The notes: a model not told the origin generated them from the sequence alone. A stretch of 64,000 bases of DNA from Paenibacillus amylolyticus (GCF_001570725.1 NZ_BCNV01000007.1:224321-288320), one strand, 5' to 3'. Positions 16,190 to 24,619 are shown, counted from the stretch's first letter. A program made the numbers and translations.

Positions 16190-18322
16190 TCATCTCGCCA
16201 ATCGCAACGGTCGAATGGTTACGGCTGCTGTCTTGAACCCAGGCATTCGGCAGAACGGGTCCAGCTCCGGTCGGGTTGCCCGATTCACATTCTGAACGCC
16301 ACCCCAATGCATCGGTACGAACAAGGTATCCTCCCGAATGGAATCCTTGATTCGCGAACGAACCGTGAAGCTCCCGTACACCGATTGAATCTCGACCCAC
16401 TCTCCATCGTAAATACGATGACGAGCAGCGGTAGCCGGATGAAGTTCAACGAAGTTCTCCAATTCACGGGCTGCCAGCGCCGGACTACGATGTGTCTGCA
16501 CCCCTGTCAGATAATGAGGGAGCACACGCCCATTGGTGAGAATTAAGGGGAATTCCGGTGATATATCATTCCAGCCCGGACTTGATTCGAATGTGAATGC
16601 GGCTTTGCCGTCCGGGTGAGCGAATCGTTCACCGAACAGTAGTCCTTCTCCCTGATCCTCGAGGGCAGAACACGGCCAATATACCCCTTTCTCGTTACGC
16701 AAACGCTCGTAGGTAATGCCATAGTAATCAGCGACTCCACCACGACTCGCCACCCGAAGCTCATTAAAGATATCCTCAGCACTGTCATATTCAAAATAAG
16801 AATCCTTGCCCAGTTGCGCAGCAATCCGGCATAATATATCCCAATCATCAAGCGTTTCTCCTGGCGCAGGTCGCCCCTGTTCACGCAGCAGAACACGCCC
16901 CTCCAGATTGGTCAGTGTACCTTCATTCTCCATATAAGACGTAACCGGGAGAACCAGATCAGCCATTCGCGCTGTCTCGGATAGAAACATGTCTGCCACG
17001 ATCAGAAAGTCCAGCTTGCGCAGACCTTCTTCCACCAAACGCACATTGGGATTGGATACAACCGGGTTGGAGCCCATCACAAGCAATCCCCGAATCTCCT
17101 GATCATGAACCTTCTCCATCATCTCATAGGCCGAAACCCCTTTACCCGGTAAACTTGCAGGGTCCACGCCCCAGACGGATGCCACATAGGCACGATCAGC
17201 TTCATTTTCAATGGAGCGATAGCCCGGCAGCTGGTCAGCCTTTTGCCCATGCTCCCGTCCGCCTTGCCCATTACCTTGACCTGTGATGGCACCATATCCG
17301 CAGCCTTCTCTGCCAATTTTGCCAGTCGCCAGCACGAGGTTCAGAAAGTGTCTGACGGCCATATGCCCATCTGTCTGCTGCTCCACACCACGCGCTGTCA
17401 TGATCATACCGGTCTTTGCCTCACCATAAGCCATCGCCGCCTGACGAATCAGGGCCAGATCCACCCCACATGCTTGTGCCGCCTGTTCAAGCTGCAGATC
17501 AGCCAACCCTTGCATTAATTGTTCGTATCCATGCGTTCGTTCGCCTATAAAATGAGGGTCTGCCAATCCGGCATCCATAATCACCTTCAACAGGGTATCC
17601 GCTAGCAATGCATCCATGCCCGGCTTCACCTGCAAGTGGAGATCGGCAATGGCTGCAGTTGCCGTCTTGCGGGGATCAATAACGATAATGAATGTCCCGT
17701 TCTCCTTGGCCTGATTGAAGTAGGGCAACAGGGTAGGTTGGCATTCCGCAATATTGGTTCCTGCGAGTACAATGCAACCCGCCTTGGGAATATCGGACAG
17801 ACGGAACGTCAAGCCACGGTCCATCCCGAACACTTTACTGCCAGCTGAAGCTGCAGCTGACATGCAAAACCGTCCATTATAGTCGATATACTTCGTACCC
17901 AATGCAACCCTGGCAAATTTTCCGAGCAGGTATGCTGTCTCATTGGTCAAAGATCCGCCTCCGTATACTCCGACCGTATCTGCTCCGTATGAGTCTTTCA
18001 ATTGCCGAAACCGCTCTGCAATGGTCTGAATGGCTTCGTCCCAGGAACAGGGTTCAAGCTCGCCATTGCGACGAATTAACGGATGCATTAATCGTTGCCC
18101 ACTGAGTGCATGCTGATGAGCATTCATGCCCTTCACACACAGCCTGCCCTGAGAGGCTTCATTCGGAACGCCCTGAACCGTATACTCACCACGTCGCTGG
18201 CCTGCAACAGGTGCAGCCAGTTCTTCAACAGTCATCTTGCATTGCACACTGCAATACGGACACTGGGTTTCCTTTACATAGAGCCTGGAGGCTGTTGGTT
18301 CTGAACTCACGGATAATCCCAT
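16190..18322 (-). CDS. nasC: Assimilatory nitrate reductase, catalytic (molybdopterin) subunit NasC
   Basis: A 710-residue molybdopterin oxidoreductase, the usual size for NasC. It reduces nitrate to nitrite in the cytoplasm with electrons from NasB. An N-terminal [4Fe-4S] site is formed by Cys21, Cys24, Cys28 and Cys62 (CPYCSVQC, then CVKG). Cys153 in NGRFCMSAA is the expected molybdenum ligand. Further cofactor-binding motifs such as GSNPVVSNPN and the C-terminal molydopterin-binding domain (LPHYLTGVQTHRS) follow. No Tat signal is present, as expected for an assimilatory enzyme. It lies 20 nt downstream of nasB in the same transcript and shares its leader control. The separate nitrite reductase genes nasDE are not in this window. 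Confidence 0.93.
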   Translation of the reverse strand: MGLSVSSEPTASRLYVKETQCPYCSVQCKMTVEELAAPVAGQRRGEYTVQGVPNEASQGRLCVKGMNAHQHALSGQRLMHPLIRRNGELEPCSWDEAIQTIAERFRQLKDSYGADTVGVYGGGSLTNETAYLLGKFARVALGTKYIDYNGRFCMSAAASAGSKVFGMDRGLTFRLSDIPKAGCIVLAGTNIAECQPTLLPYFNQAKENGTFIIVIDPRKTATAAIADLHLQVKPGMDALLADTLLKVIMDAGLADPHFIGERTHGYEQLMQGLADLQLEQAAQACGVDLALIRQAAMAYGEAKTGMIMTARGVEQQTDGHMAVRHFLNLVLATGKIGREGCGYGAITGQGNGQGGREHGQKADQLPGYRSIENEADRAYVASVWGVDPASLPGKGVSAYEMMEKVHDQEIRGLLVMGSNPVVSNPNVRLVEEGLRKLDFLIVADMFLSETARMADLVLPVTSYMENEGTLTNLEGRVLLREQGRPAPGETLDDWDILCRIAAQLGKDSYFEYDSAEDIFNELRVASRGGVADYYGITYERLRNEKGVYWPCSALEDQGEGLLFGERFAHPDGKAAFTFESSPGWNDISPEFPLILTNGRVLPHYLTGVQTHRSPALAARELENFVELHPATAARHRIYDGEWVEIQSVYGSFTVRSRIKDSIREDTLFVPMHWGGVQNVNRATRPELDPFCRMPGFKTAAVTIRPLRLAR

Positions 18323-18342
18323 CTTCCATCCCCGCCTTTCAT

Positions 18343-20448
18343 CTATATATCAGTATGAAGTGTAGCTGCAAGTTCCTTCTGCAACTGGTCATCCAGCAGC
18401 GTTTCCCGAATCGACATGAATCCCAATCGCTCCGTCCATGCCCATAATGGCTCATCATACCAGGCGGTTTGGCGATACCATTGAAGGCAGGCTGATGCGA
18501 GTTCGGCCGCTTGCACCTCTGTTTCAGCCACCCCGAGCAAGCCACCTTGCTTGACCGGATGCTCTGCATGACCGCCTGCGTAGATCTCCCATCCAGCTGG
18601 TGATGCCAGCAAGCCAATATCTTGCACAAGTGCGCTCACCAATGATCCCGGCCCTGGTGCGACGCCTATATTCACGGGCGACGGCATCGCTGCACCAATC
18701 CAACTCATACGAAGCTGTGCTGCCAAGCCACCCGCATCCCTCGCATAGGAAGACAACGGGATCTGATCATCCCAGCGCACCTGAATCTCTTGGATACTCT
18801 CGATTTCTTGATCATGTATCGTTCGAGTGGACACCTGTAAGTAATAGTGAATCACTGGACGACATACCGCGCAGCCAAGCTCCGAACCCCAACCCAGCTT
18901 CTGCAAGATCAAAGGTAGGTCTGTCGCCGGAACAACGATGTCAGCCAGCATTTCCTTCAGTTCTGCATGCCCAAGCTCCGTACAACTGCATACAGGCATT
19001 GGAGCAGGTTTATCCAATGTGGCTACTGCTCCAGTACCCCCGTTATTTTTCAGGTTATGCGTATGTTTCAACAGAGCAGCCACCATCGGGCGACAGCCAC
19101 CGCATGAACCTGACGCCTTGGTCTGCTCCTTCACCTGATCTGCCGTTTCCAGGCCCTGTTCCTGAATGGCCTTCATTATCGCAGCCTTGGTCACATTATT
19201 GCAGGCACATACGGTCTCCTGAGCCGGTAATGCCGCAGCAGCCATCTCAGCCGGGTCCGGGGCCCCTTCACGCGGAGCCAATTCCACCACATCCGCACCT
19301 CGTTGCACCAGTCCAAGCAATGCCGTCCCTTCGGCTGTATCTCCAAATAAAATGGCTCCACGCACTTTGCCAGCCTGCATCAGCACCTTTTTGTACGTGC
19401 CTCGAATACCATCCAGATGTTGAATTGCGGTCTGCATGCCTTCCCCACTGATATCGCCCGCCGAGAAAACATCAACCCCTGATACCTTCAGCTGTGAGTA
19501 AGGAATAGATCCTTTGTATTCAGGCGTTTCCTGTCCACAGAGCGTACGTGCGAGTACCTTCCCCTGCTCATACAAGGGAGCCACCAGACCATAACTGATT
19601 CCCCGATGTTCGGCACATTCCCCAACTGCGTATATATCCGGTACACTGGTGCGCATATAGTCATCTACCATGATTGCCCGATTGGTTGCGATTCCGCTTC
19701 GTCTGGCCAGATCCACATTTGGCCGAATCCCTACCGCGACAATGACAACCTGAGCTTCAAGCTTGGAACCATCTGTGAACAGCAGCCCCTGGGCCTGCGA
19801 TCGTCCGGTAATTTTCTGCGTATTTTTGGCCAAAAGAAAGGACATGCCCTGGTCTTCAAGCTCCTCCTGGAGCATCACGGCGGCCTTCTGATCGAGCTGT
19901 CGATTCATAATGTAAGGTGCGTTATGGACCACCACGGCTTCCATCCCCAGATGCAGCAACCCGCGTGCAGCCTCCAGTCCAAGCAATCCACCACCAATGA
20001 CTGCAGCCTTTCGATATACTTTGGAATAGTCAGACATACGCGTACAATCATCAATGGTCCGGAAGGACATGACCCGCTCTTTATCCATTCCAGGAATAGG
20101 TGGGATAAACGGTGAAGACCCTGTTGCCAGAATCAGGACATCATACGTTTCCTTTATGCCGGATGCAGTCTCTATATATTTTCCGCGGGTATCAATTCGG
20201 TGTACCGTTTCACCTGTGCATAACCGAATATGATGCTCGGCATACCAGGTCCAATCATTGATAATGATATCCTGTAACGAATGCTCACCCTGCAATACCT
20301 TCGATAACATGATCCGATTGTAGTTGGGGCGGGGTTCATTGCCGTAAATTACAATCTCATACGTATCAGGCGCCAGTGCAATAATCTCTTCAACACACTT
20401 CACTCCAGCCATGCCATTCCCGATAATCACCAGTTTGCTTCTGCTCAT
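18343..20448 (-). CDS. nasB: Assimilatory nitrate reductase, electron-transfer subunit NasB
   Basis: A 701-residue flavoprotein that passes electrons from NAD(P)H to NasC. Residues 1-~310 are a two-dinucleotide-fold reductase domain (VIIGNGMAGVKCVEE for FAD, AAVIGGGLLGLEAARGL for NAD(P)H). Two BFD-type [2Fe-2S] domains follow: CAC...CGGC and CSC...CAVC. The C-terminal ~150 residues resemble a half nitrite/sulfite reductase domain (SPAGWEIYAGG) but lack the paired cysteine motifs that bind siroheme, which separates NasB from the nitrite reductase NasD/NirB. Bacillus NasB has this same order and is ~770 residues. It is the first gene of nasB-nasC, behind a 115-nt leader with attenuator structure. 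Confidence 0.9.
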   Translation of the reverse strand: MSRSKLVIIGNGMAGVKCVEEIIALAPDTYEIVIYGNEPRPNYNRIMLSKVLQGEHSLQDIIINDWTWYAEHHIRLCTGETVHRIDTRGKYIETASGIKETYDVLILATGSSPFIPPIPGMDKERVMSFRTIDDCTRMSDYSKVYRKAAVIGGGLLGLEAARGLLHLGMEAVVVHNAPYIMNRQLDQKAAVMLQEELEDQGMSFLLAKNTQKITGRSQAQGLLFTDGSKLEAQVVIVAVGIRPNVDLARRSGIATNRAIMVDDYMRTSVPDIYAVGECAEHRGISYGLVAPLYEQGKVLARTLCGQETPEYKGSIPYSQLKVSGVDVFSAGDISGEGMQTAIQHLDGIRGTYKKVLMQAGKVRGAILFGDTAEGTALLGLVQRGADVVELAPREGAPDPAEMAAAALPAQETVCACNNVTKAAIMKAIQEQGLETADQVKEQTKASGSCGGCRPMVAALLKHTHNLKNNGGTGAVATLDKPAPMPVCSCTELGHAELKEMLADIVVPATDLPLILQKLGWGSELGCAVCRPVIHYYLQVSTRTIHDQEIESIQEIQVRWDDQIPLSSYARDAGGLAAQLRMSWIGAAMPSPVNIGVAPGPGSLVSALVQDIGLLASPAGWEIYAGGHAEHPVKQGGLLGVAETEVQAAELASACLQWYRQTAWYDEPLWAWTERLGFMSIRETLLDDQLQKELAATLHTDI

Positions 20449-20487
20449 GGGCTGCCCCCTATCTCTCTCTCACCTGAAAATAAACAG

Positions 20488-20518
20488 AAAAATCCCTTCT
20501 CCATGATTCGGAAAAGGG
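20488..20518 (-). terminator. Leader terminator of nasB-nasC
   Basis: On the minus strand a nine-pair stem (20510-20518 with 20494-20502, one wobble) is followed by TTTTT. It lies between the nasB promoter and the nasB start, so it must be bypassed for expression. Its 5' arm shares bases with the second hairpin of the antiterminator element. Confidence 0.82.
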
Positions 20519-20557
20519 CACCGTTGCCTCCGGAATCCACACGCCATTGTGTGGATT
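20517..20557 (-). promoter_or_regulatory. ANTAR-type two-hairpin antiterminator in the nasB leader
   Basis: Read on the minus strand. Hairpin 1 is a perfect nine-pair stem, AATCCACAC/GTGTGGATT (20534-20557), with six-base loop AATGGC. Hairpin 2 is GGC/GCC (20517-20528) with six-base loop AACGGT. Both loops have A at position 1 and G at position 4, the known recognition pattern of ANTAR-domain proteins. Hairpin 2 shares 20517-20518 with the terminator stem, so the two cannot both form fully. The loops resemble those of the nasA leader on the opposite strand. Confidence 0.78.
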
Positions 20558-20569
20558 CATATTAGATTC

Positions 20570-20598
20570 AGATTAAGGGAATCTCAATCATATGTCAA
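20570..20598 (-). promoter_or_regulatory. nasB promoter
   Basis: Minus strand TTGACA (20593-20598), 17-nt spacer, TAATCT (20570-20575), a good housekeeping-type promoter. The -35 hexamer is the end of a TnrA/GlnR-type box. Confidence 0.75.
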
Positions 20599-20609
20599 CT
20601 AAATTAACA
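20593..20609. promoter_or_regulatory. TnrA/GlnR-type box at the nasB promoter
   Basis: TGTCAACTAAATTAACA is an exact match to the 17-bp consensus TGTNA-N7-TNACA bound by MerR-family nitrogen regulators TnrA and GlnR. It overlaps the nasB -35, which favours repression by steric block; activation of nasA from this distance (~-100) is also possible. Confidence 0.82.
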
Positions 20610-20655
20610 TCATAAATGTGAAATACGATTTAAAAATGAAATATTTAAAATTGCG

Positions 20656-20672
20656 TGTAATTTTTGTTGACA
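20656..20672. promoter_or_regulatory. TnrA/GlnR-type box at the nasA promoter
   Basis: TGTAATTTTTGTTGACA also matches TGTNA-N7-TNACA exactly. It overlaps the nasA -35 in the same way as the first box overlaps that of nasB, so both divergent promoters are probably held under the same nitrogen-status control. Confidence 0.82.
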
Positions 20673-20696
20673 TCTCTATTTTCTCTTGATTATAAT
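20667..20696 (+). promoter_or_regulatory. nasA promoter
   Basis: TTGACA (20667-20672), 18-nt spacer, TATAAT (20691-20696): both hexamers are consensus. Transcription should start near 20703, giving a ~170-nt leader before the nasA ATG. A TCACAG-TG-CTGTGA palindrome lies just after the start point. Confidence 0.85.
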
Positions 20697-20735
20697 TTGA
20701 ATCAAAATCACAGTGCTGTGATCAACTCAGATGCG

Positions 20736-20775
20736 GGAACACAATGACGTGTACCGCCTGTCGGCAACGGGGCCG
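20736..20775 (+). promoter_or_regulatory. ANTAR-type two-hairpin antiterminator in the nasA leader
   Basis: Hairpin 1 is ACAC/GTGT (20739-20752), extended by GG/CC across an A-A mismatch, with six-base loop AATGAC. Hairpin 2 is CGGC/GCCG (20762-20775) with six-base loop AACGGG. Each loop has A1 and G4. The 3' arm of hairpin 2 is the start of the terminator's 5' arm, so antiterminator and terminator exclude each other. The arrangement matches the leaders bound by NasR and EutV-type ANTAR regulators. Confidence 0.8.
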
Positions 20776-20811
20776 CAAATCGTTCTTATCTGGACGAATT
20801 GCGGCCTTTTT
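20771..20811 (+). terminator. Leader terminator of nasA
   Basis: GGCCGCAAATCGTTC (20771-20785) pairs with GACGAATTGCGGCC (20793-20806), followed by TTTTT. It lies ~60 nt upstream of the nasA start codon, so transcription must be rescued by antitermination. Confidence 0.87.
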
Positions 20812-20872
20812 CTGCCTCAACAAGCACATAGACAAATCACGAAGATCTCAATTGGATGAGGAGCGATGTTGG

Positions 20873-22105
20873 ATGATGGAGAGCAAAAGTTTTTGGAAAA
20901 GCGGGCATAAGCCCACCCTCTTCGGGGCGTTTATGTATTTTGACATCAGTTTTATGATATGGGGGATGCTTGGTCCACTCGCAGTTGTTATTGCATTGGA
21001 TTATCCGATGACTCCGCTGGAAAAGGCCAATCTGGTCGCATTGCCTATTCTCGGCGGCTCCATCCTGCGCCTTGTGCTTGGCTTCATGTCTGATTATATT
21101 GGTCCGAAACTGACCGCACAGATTGGGATGCTCGTTACCTTAGTTCCTTTGTTACTCGGCTGGCTATGGGTCGACTCTTTAAGCCAACTGTACGTGGTGG
21201 CACTCTTGCTCGGTGTCGCAGGCGCCTCCTTTGCTGCTGCGCTACCTCTAGCAGGCCAATGGTATGGCAAAGAGCATCAGGGTCTGGCCATGGGTATTGC
21301 CGGGGCGGGTAACAGCGGAACCGTACTTGCGACGTTGTTTGCCAATCGCTTGGCTACGCATTTTGGCAGCTGGGAAGTTGTGTTCGGACTTGCTATTATA
21401 CCGATCGCTGTCGTATTTATTCTCTTTTCTATCTTTGCCAAAAATAGCCCTAACCGGCCTGAACCCAAGAAATTGTCTCAATACGGAAGTCTGCTTAAAC
21501 AAAAAGATGCCTGGGTATTCTGTGCCTTCTATTGTGTAACCTTTGGCGGTTTCGTTGGATTATGTAACTATCTCACCATCTTCTTCAACACCCAATACGG
21601 ACTCTCTCCTGTTCGTGCCGCAGACATTACCACCTTCTGTGTGATCGCAGGCAGTTTCTTCCGGCCTGTTGGGGGGTACTTGGCGGACAAAATTGGCGGA
21701 ACCCGCATGCTAACTTTCCTGTACACAGGAGCTTGTATCATGTTGATCGGTGTATCCTTCATGCCACCACTTCCTGTTGTAGTAGTCATGTTGTTCCTCG
21801 GCATGATGTGTCTGGGAGCAGGAAATGGCTCCGTGTTCCAACTGGTTCCCCAACGCTTCGGTAACGAGATTGGTCTAATGACAGGTATTGTAGGTGCCGC
21901 TGGCGGATTGGGCGGATATGCATTGCCGCTGATTCTCGGTCAACTGTATAGCAGTTATCAATCCTATACACCAGGCTTTGTCATTCTTAGCCTGATTGCA
22001 GCAGCTTCCCTAATCCTTGTTCTCTTCATGCAATCCCGCTGGCGTGTAAGCTGGCTGAGCCGAAGCAACAAAGGCATGGCTGAATCGACATCCCTCTCGT
22101 CCTGA
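20873..22105 (+). CDS. nasA: Nitrate/nitrite transporter NasA (major facilitator, NarK family)
   Basis: A 410-residue membrane protein with 12 predicted segments, for uptake of nitrate (possibly nitrite export). ATG 20873 is chosen because GAGGAG lies nine bases upstream; the frame is open further 5' to 20744 but that part is the leader RNA with its terminator. Family signatures include FDISFMIWGMLGPLA in segment 1, GFMSDYIGPK in the loop after segment 2, and the nitrate-signature glycine-rich stretches GIAGAGNSGT in segment 5 and GIVGAAGGLGGYALP in segment 11. It is divergent from nasB-nasC and under matching promoter and leader control. A terminator follows at 22171. Confidence 0.93.
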   Translation: MMESKSFWKSGHKPTLFGAFMYFDISFMIWGMLGPLAVVIALDYPMTPLEKANLVALPILGGSILRLVLGFMSDYIGPKLTAQIGMLVTLVPLLLGWLWVDSLSQLYVVALLLGVAGASFAAALPLAGQWYGKEHQGLAMGIAGAGNSGTVLATLFANRLATHFGSWEVVFGLAIIPIAVVFILFSIFAKNSPNRPEPKKLSQYGSLLKQKDAWVFCAFYCVTFGGFVGLCNYLTIFFNTQYGLSPVRAADITTFCVIAGSFFRPVGGYLADKIGGTRMLTFLYTGACIMLIGVSFMPPLPVVVVMLFLGMMCLGAGNGSVFQLVPQRFGNEIGLMTGIVGAAGGLGGYALPLILGQLYSSYQSYTPGFVILSLIAAASLILVLFMQSRWRVSWLSRSNKGMAESTSLSS

Positions 22106-22170
22106 GGCGTACAACCACTCGGCCGTTAACCAATGGTACGGTGTATGTGGATGATCCTGGATTAACCCAA

Positions 22171-22207
22171 GAACAGCGCAGCCCGATGGGGCTACGCTGT
22201 TCTTTCT
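22171..22207 (+). terminator. Intrinsic terminator between nasA and fabF, probably bidirectional
   Basis: A 14-pair stem (GAACAGCG...CGCTGTTC, one wobble position) is followed by TTTCTGTTT on the plus strand. It lies between two convergent genes; the minus-strand tail is weaker. Confidence 0.72.
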
Positions 22208-22227
22208 GTTTAAGGTTGCTTTTTTGC

Positions 22228-23466
22228 TTAAGATGAATATTTTTGAAGAACAATAACGGCATTATGACCGCCAAAACCAAAGGAATTAGACATCCCAATC
22301 CGCAACTCTGCTTTTCTTGCCTCGTTCGGTACATAATCCAGATCACATTCGGGATCTCTCTGCTCTTGATTGATAGTTGGAGGAATGATGCCATGCCGCA
22401 AACTTTGAATAAGTGAGATCGCCTCTGCACCACCTGCTGCACCAAGCATATGTCCCGTCATCGATTTATTTGCCGTAACCGGAATGTCATAGGCGGCTGT
22501 TCCGAAAAGCTGTTTAATGGCTCTCGTCTCGGACAGATCACCCGCCTCCGTACTGGTAGCATGAGCGTTAATCACATCAATGTCTTCAGGTCCAATCTGA
22601 GCCTCTTTCAGTGATGCTTTCATCGCCAGATATGCACCCCGCCCTTCCGGATGGGTAGCTACCATATGATACGCATCTGAACTGGCACCATATCCAATCA
22701 CTTCGGCAAGAATATTCGCACCTCTTGCCAGAGCATGAGACAGTGATTCCACGACCAGAATTCCAGCGCCCTCCGCCATGACAAAACCGTCTCTGCCCGC
22801 ATCAAATGGACGGCTGGCCGCTTGGAACGCTTCATTTCGTGTAGACAACGCTGTCGCATTACCGAAGCTTGCCAGGGACACTTCGGTTACAGCCGCTTCT
22901 GTTCCACCAGCAATAATAACATCGGCTCCGCCATGACGAATTAACCGGAAAGCCTCTCCAATGGCTGTATTGCCAATGGAACAAGCCGTTACTGGCGACA
23001 ATGTCGGCCCCCAGCAACCAAACCTCATACTGACCATAGCCGCAGCCATATTGGATATCATCATCGGTACCAGTGTTGGGCTAACCCGCGCAGGTCCCCG
23101 ATCTGACAGAACCTTGCCTTGTTCCATTAATGTCTGGATGCCACCTATGCCTGAACCAATATATACACCTACCCGTTCACGGTCCAGTTCATCCATCACG
23201 AGACCAGATTGCGATACAGCCTGACCCGCAGCAGCAACAGCGAATTGAACGAATCGGTCCATGCGCCTTGCTTCCTTGCGTCCAAATCGCTCTTCACCAT
23301 CAAAATCACGGACCACTCCAGCGATTCTGGTTTTGTACGAAGCTGTATCAAAATGCTCTATGGGCGATATCCCTGATCTGCCCTCAATTAATCCATTCCA
23401 GAATGTATCTACATCATTTCCCAAAGGAGAGATGACTCCCATTCCTGTAATCACGACTCGTTCCAT
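22228..23466 (-). CDS. fabF: Beta-ketoacyl-ACP synthase II (FabF-type, stand-alone paralogue)
   Basis: A 412-residue condensing enzyme that extends acyl-ACP with malonyl-ACP. Counted from ATG 23466 (AAGGAGG six bases before; the ATG at 23472 directly abuts that site), the active-site residues are Cys162 (PVTACSIGNT), His302 (NAHATST), Lys334 and His339 (NKSMTGHMLG). The C-terminal GMSNSFGFGGHNAVIVL is typical of FabF. The residues after the catalytic Cys (SIG rather than the common ATG/TSG) are slightly unusual. It is not in a fatty-acid gene cluster, has no FapR-like box that I can see, and is divergent from a regulator. It may therefore be a specialised paralogue, not the housekeeping FabF. 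Confidence 0.9.
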   Translation of the reverse strand: MERVVITGMGVISPLGNDVDTFWNGLIEGRSGISPIEHFDTASYKTRIAGVVRDFDGEERFGRKEARRMDRFVQFAVAAAGQAVSQSGLVMDELDRERVGVYIGSGIGGIQTLMEQGKVLSDRGPARVSPTLVPMMISNMAAAMVSMRFGCWGPTLSPVTACSIGNTAIGEAFRLIRHGGADVIIAGGTEAAVTEVSLASFGNATALSTRNEAFQAASRPFDAGRDGFVMAEGAGILVVESLSHALARGANILAEVIGYGASSDAYHMVATHPEGRGAYLAMKASLKEAQIGPEDIDVINAHATSTEAGDLSETRAIKQLFGTAAYDIPVTANKSMTGHMLGAAGGAEAISLIQSLRHGIIPPTINQEQRDPECDLDYVPNEARKAELRIGMSNSFGFGGHNAVIVLQKYSS

Positions 23467-23541
23467 ATCCATCCTCCTTCAGCGCTGTTATCTACCTTAT
23501 TCTTATGCTCTGCCACTAATAGTGCACTTTTGAATATCCTA

Positions 23542-23570
23542 TTACAAGTTGTCAATTATAATAGTATAAT
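23542..23570 (+). promoter_or_regulatory. Promoter and probable operator of the XRE/MmyB-type regulator
   Basis: TTACAA (23542-23547), 17-nt spacer, TATAAT (23565-23570). Across the -10 is an imperfect palindrome, GTCAATTATA-N4-TATAATGAC. A regulator sitting there would block its own promoter, and the site lies ~85 nt from the fabF start on the other strand. Confidence 0.65.
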
Positions 23571-23604
23571 GACTACCATGATAATGAGGATCGAAGGTGA
23601 TGGA

Positions 23605-24450
23605 TTGAACTACGATGTCAGGCTACAGGCCCTGTCCACTTTTCTGAAAACACAGCGTTCCAAAATTTCACCCGAATCGGTTGGTTTACCTACTGGAAGT
23701 CGGCGCAGAACGCCTGGGCTGAGGAGAGAAGAAGTCTCCCAACTGGCAGGCGTAAGTACAACGTGGTATACCTGGCTGGAGCAAGGTCGGGATATTCAGG
23801 TATCCCATTCCGTGTTGGATAACATTGCTTCAGCACTAAAGCTTACTGCAGATGAACGAAAATATCTGTTTTCGCTCGCGATGGAACATCACTCGGAGCT
23901 ACCCACGCTGGAAGAAGAACCTGTTCAACTGCACCCTTCCCTGCAGAAAATCTTGCAAGAACTTCACCACTGCCCTACCGTGATCTCGGATAGACGCTGT
24001 TACATTGTCGGCTGGAATGATGCAGCCCGGCATGTTTTTATGGATTTTGAACAGATTCCCCTCGAACAGCGGAATATGATCAGTCTGTTATTTGATCGAA
24101 AGGAGTTTCGCAGGCTCGCGGTGAACTGGGAGGATTTTGTTAGCGGATTTCTGGCGATTTTTCGTGCTTATTATGGTCAGTATGTCGATGATGAATGGTA
24201 TAATTTATTTCTGGATGACATGATGAACAGACATCCCGATTTTCATACCCTCTGGAAACAGAGCAGTGTCAGCAGTGCCCCGGATGTATTAATCGAGTTC
24301 AGACATTCCAAAGCAGGCAAAATGTTGTTTGATCTGACCTCGTTGCAGGTTCAAGGCAGCTCCGATCTGCGATGCAGTGTATACACGCCGGCACCAGAGA
24401 CCGCTACCGAGCGCAAACTGATGCGCCTGATTGAGCGTGAAGCTAACTGA
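23605..24450 (+). CDS. XRE-family regulator with MmyB-like ligand-binding domain
   Basis: A 281-residue DNA-binding protein. TTG 23605 is chosen because GAAGGTGA lies just upstream and because the promoter's -10 at 23565-23570 places earlier in-frame starts at or before the transcription start; ATG 23584 remains possible. The helix-turn-helix is near residues 25-65 (TPGLRREEVSQLAGVSTTWY, LEQGRDIQVSHSVLDNIA), a pattern typical of the MmyB group. Residues ~115-275 form the MmyB-like PAS-fold ligand domain (ISDRRCYIVGWNDAARHVF). In related cases the ligand domain binds a small hydrophobic molecule. Being divergent from a fabF paralogue, it may control that gene in response to a lipid; this is inference. 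Confidence 0.85.
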   Translation: MNYDVRLQALSTFLKTQRSKISPESVGLPTGSRRRTPGLRREEVSQLAGVSTTWYTWLEQGRDIQVSHSVLDNIASALKLTADERKYLFSLAMEHHSELPTLEEEPVQLHPSLQKILQELHHCPTVISDRRCYIVGWNDAARHVFMDFEQIPLEQRNMISLLFDRKEFRRLAVNWEDFVSGFLAIFRAYYGQYVDDEWYNLFLDDMMNRHPDFHTLWKQSSVSSAPDVLIEFRHSKAGKMLFDLTSLQVQGSSDLRCSVYTPAPETATERKLMRLIEREAN

Positions 24451-24619
24451 TATCTTGGCAAGTATAGAATCGGAGTCTCTCCCTTCTTGGCGAGTCATGT
24501 TGGAATCTTGACCTCCCCCTGTTGCGTGATTTAATTATCAGGGTATACATTATCAGGTATATTAAGCTAACCCATGGATCTTAGTTCTTCTACACGAAGT
24601 GGATTCAGAAAGGAATATC

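Noticed and set aside
18600..19451. A 283-codon plus-strand frame inside nasB
   Set aside because: Shadow of nasB, proline/serine-rich, without a ribosome site.
18343..20448. Nitrite reductase large subunit (NasD/NirB) for this gene
   Set aside because: The C-terminal half-domain lacks the two siroheme/[4Fe-4S] cysteine pairs and the length fits NasB.
20744..20872. 43 extra N-terminal residues for NasA
   Set aside because: The stretch is the leader RNA with antiterminator and terminator; the GAGGAG site before 20873 gives the real start.
23473..23529. FapR operator upstream of fabF
   Set aside because: No match to the FapR palindrome (TTAGTACC-type) was seen.
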